From an uncultured Pelagibacteraceae bacterium (GTDB lineage Bacteria; Pseudomonadota; Alphaproteobacteria; Pelagibacterales; Pelagibacteraceae), in NCBI GenBank assembly GCA_902534465.1, contig CACAPU010000003.1, positions 1 to 64,000 on the forward strand: a stretch of 64,000 nt of DNA, written 5' to 3'. A program made the translations under genes and the position numbers. Below are positions 62,495-64,000 of the stretch, piece after piece (within the stretch, counting starts at the first letter, position 1; the number at the start of each line of letters is the position of its first letter). The notes beneath the pieces are model-generated. The model made no database searches and was not told where the DNA came from. It saw only the letters and a program-made list of their open reading frames with translations.

Positions 62495-64000
62495 TTAACT
62501 TTCTAAGAAACTTTTAAGTTGTTTTGATCTACTAGGGTGTTTTAATTTTCTAAGTGCTTTGGCCTCTATTTGTCTAATTCTTTCTCTTGTTACGGAAAAC
62601 TGTAAGCCAACCTCCTCTAGAGTGTGATCTGTGTTCATTCCAACTCCAAATCTCATTCTCAAAACTCTCTCTTCTCTAGGAGTTAATGTTGATAATATTT
62701 TTGTAGTAGCTTCACTTAGATTTGACTTTATTGCTTGTTCAAGAGGAGCTAGGGCTTTAGTGTCTTCAATAAAATCTCCCAAACTACTATCTTCTTCGTC
62801 TCCAACAGGTTTTTCTAAAGATACAGGTTCCTTTGAGATTTTTAAAACTTTTCTTACTTTCTCTAATGGCATTCTCAGTTTTTTTGAAAGTTCCTCAGGA
62901 GTTGCCTCTCTGCCAAATTCGCTTAAAATTAACCTTTGAGTTCTGACAATTTTATTTATAGTTTCAATCATATGTACAGGAATTCTTATTGTTCTAGCTT
63001 GATCCGCAATTGATCTTGTAATTGCTTGTCTAATCCACCACGTAGCATAAGTGGAAAATTTATAACCTCTTCTATACTCAAATTTATCAACTGCTTTCAT
63101 TAAACCTATATTTCCCTCTTGAATTAAATCTAAAAATTGCAAACCTCTATTTGTATACTTTTTAGCTATAGATATAACTAATCTTAGATTAGCTTCGACC
63201 ATTTCTTTTTTTGCAATTCGTGACTCCTTTTCACCTTTTTGTATTCTGCTTACCATTGATTTATAATCAGTAACTGAGATACCAAGTTTATTACTTATCT
63301 CGATGAGCCTATCTCTAATATTCTTAAATTCAATCTTATGTTTTTGAAAAAATTTCTTCCATACGTCATTTGTATCTAAAAAGTTTTTTAAATTCGGATT
63401 AATTTCATTACCAACATAAAATTTAATAAATTCATCCCTAGAAATTTTTTCATTTAAAGCAAGCCTTAACAAATTACCTTCTAATGAAATTATTTTTCGG
63501 TTTTCGACATAATGTTTTTGTACTAAATCCTCTAATACCGAAGGTGAAAGTTGTAAAGTTTTTATATTTTCTAATATATCTTCAACAATTTTTTTATAAT
63601 TTTTTTCCTTCGATGGTGAGAATTGTTTTGAATTTAGTAAACAATTTAGTTTTTCGTTTTGATATTTTATTAATTTATTATATTCTTTTGTTAGATTATT
63701 TACTGTCTGTAAAACTTTAGGCTTAATTTCAGTCTCCATAGCCGCAAGAGTTGGATTAAATTCATCGTCCTCAGAAGTGTTAGTGCCATCCTCATCATTT
63801 TGATTATTGCTATTATCGTCTGATTTTTTTTGTTTTGCACTTTGACCAGTATCCTCATCTTCCATATAATTTGTATCAATATCTATAATTTCTCTTACCA
63901 ATATTTCGTCATTATGGAGCTTTTTATTCCACTCAAAGAACTGTTGTGCTGTTATTGGGCTCTGTGAAAGAGCATTTAACATTACATCTTTTCCAGCCTC
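62495..64000 (-). CDS. rpoD: RNA polymerase primary sigma factor (5' end beyond window)
   Basis: The housekeeping sigma70 directs RNA polymerase to -10/-35 promoters. The visible 501 residues start within the region 1 area and run to the stop: an acidic stretch ([13 protein letters not shown]), regions 1.2-2 ([60 protein letters not shown]), region 3, and region 4 with [20 protein letters not shown] and [20 protein letters not shown]. The frame is still open at the window edge, so the true start is missing. tRNA-Val begins four bases after its stop. Confidence 0.97.
   Translation of the reverse strand, partial: EAGKDVMLNALSQSPITAQQFFEWNKKLHNDEILVREIIDIDTNYMEDEDTGQSAKQKKSDDNSNNQNDEDGTNTSEDDEFNPTLAAMETEIKPKVLQTVNNLTKEYNKLIKYQNEKLNCLLNSKQFSPSKEKNYKKIVEDILENIKTLQLSPSVLEDLVQKHYVENRKIISLEGNLLRLALNEKISRDEFIKFYVGNEINPNLKNFLDTNDVWKKFFQKHKIEFKNIRDRLIEISNKLGISVTDYKSMVSRIQKGEKESRIAKKEMVEANLRLVISIAKKYTNRGLQFLDLIQEGNIGLMKAVDKFEYRRGYKFSTYATWWIRQAITRSIADQARTIRIPVHMIETINKIVRTQRLILSEFGREATPEELSKKLRMPLEKVRKVLKISKEPVSLEKPVGDEEDSSLGDFIEDTKALAPLEQAIKSNLSEATTKILSTLTPREERVLRMRFGVGMNTDHTLEEVGLQFSVTRERIRQIEAKALRKLKHPSRSKQLKSFLES

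Overview
This is a very AT-rich, extremely compact stretch of an alphaproteobacterial chromosome that looks like SAR11 (Pelagibacterales, 'Candidatus Pelagibacter'-like). The case rests on proteorhodopsin next to ferredoxin and ferredoxin reductase, stop/start overlaps (ATGA, TAATG) at most gene junctions, alphaproteobacterial SOS boxes and marine-oligotroph gene content. This is judged by reading, without database searches.

Layout. 1-6330: phospholipid genes psd-pssA, icd and alaS, plus a 653 bp near-perfect second copy of the icd/alaS 3' ends (226-878) lying between pieces of another gene. 6381-10764: recA with terminator and SOS-like site, a tolC-type exporter, a glycerate-kinase-like gene and two GFA-domain genes. 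10880-12581: umuDC behind a strong promoter and an exact SOS box. 12582-21623: a minus-strand run of nine closely packed genes (GT39-like and GT2 glycosyltransferases, a 41-residue membrane peptide, three polysaccharide-lyase-like proteins, an alginate-lyase-like protein and a DUF1501/DUF1800 pair) that looks like a surface-polysaccharide locus. 21635-25000: a DksA-like regulator, then proteorhodopsin (blue-tuned) with an intrinsic terminator, ferredoxin, reductase and GST. 25113-38198: propionyl-CoA synthetase, a dihydroorotase-like protein, YgfZ, a MazG-like protein, fumC, AsmA, UvrD-type helicase, aminopeptidase P and ligA.

38208-57470 is one long division and cell-wall cluster. Read 5'-3' on the minus strand it runs mraZ-ftsZ-rsmH-ftsL-ftsI-murEF-mraY-murD-ftsW-murG-murC-murB-ddl-ftsQ-ftsA-lpxC-bamD-ligA. 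Its promoter is overlain by three TGGGN repeats, the MraZ operator pattern. ftsZ sits near the front rather than after ftsA, and murE and murF are fused. Upstream are rnpB, an amidase and mlaA-mlaC.

60186-62322 is a 2.1 kb mini-island. It is bounded by a 45 bp exact repeat of the 3' half of a CAU tRNA gene and carries a PD-(D/E)XK-like nuclease and three small proteins, with no integrase. The intact tRNA(CAU), a structurally odd tRNA-Val(GAC) and the 5'-truncated rpoD close the window. The most original leads are the integrase-less tRNA island, the polysaccharide locus, the atypical tRNA-Val and the MraZ operator/promoter.
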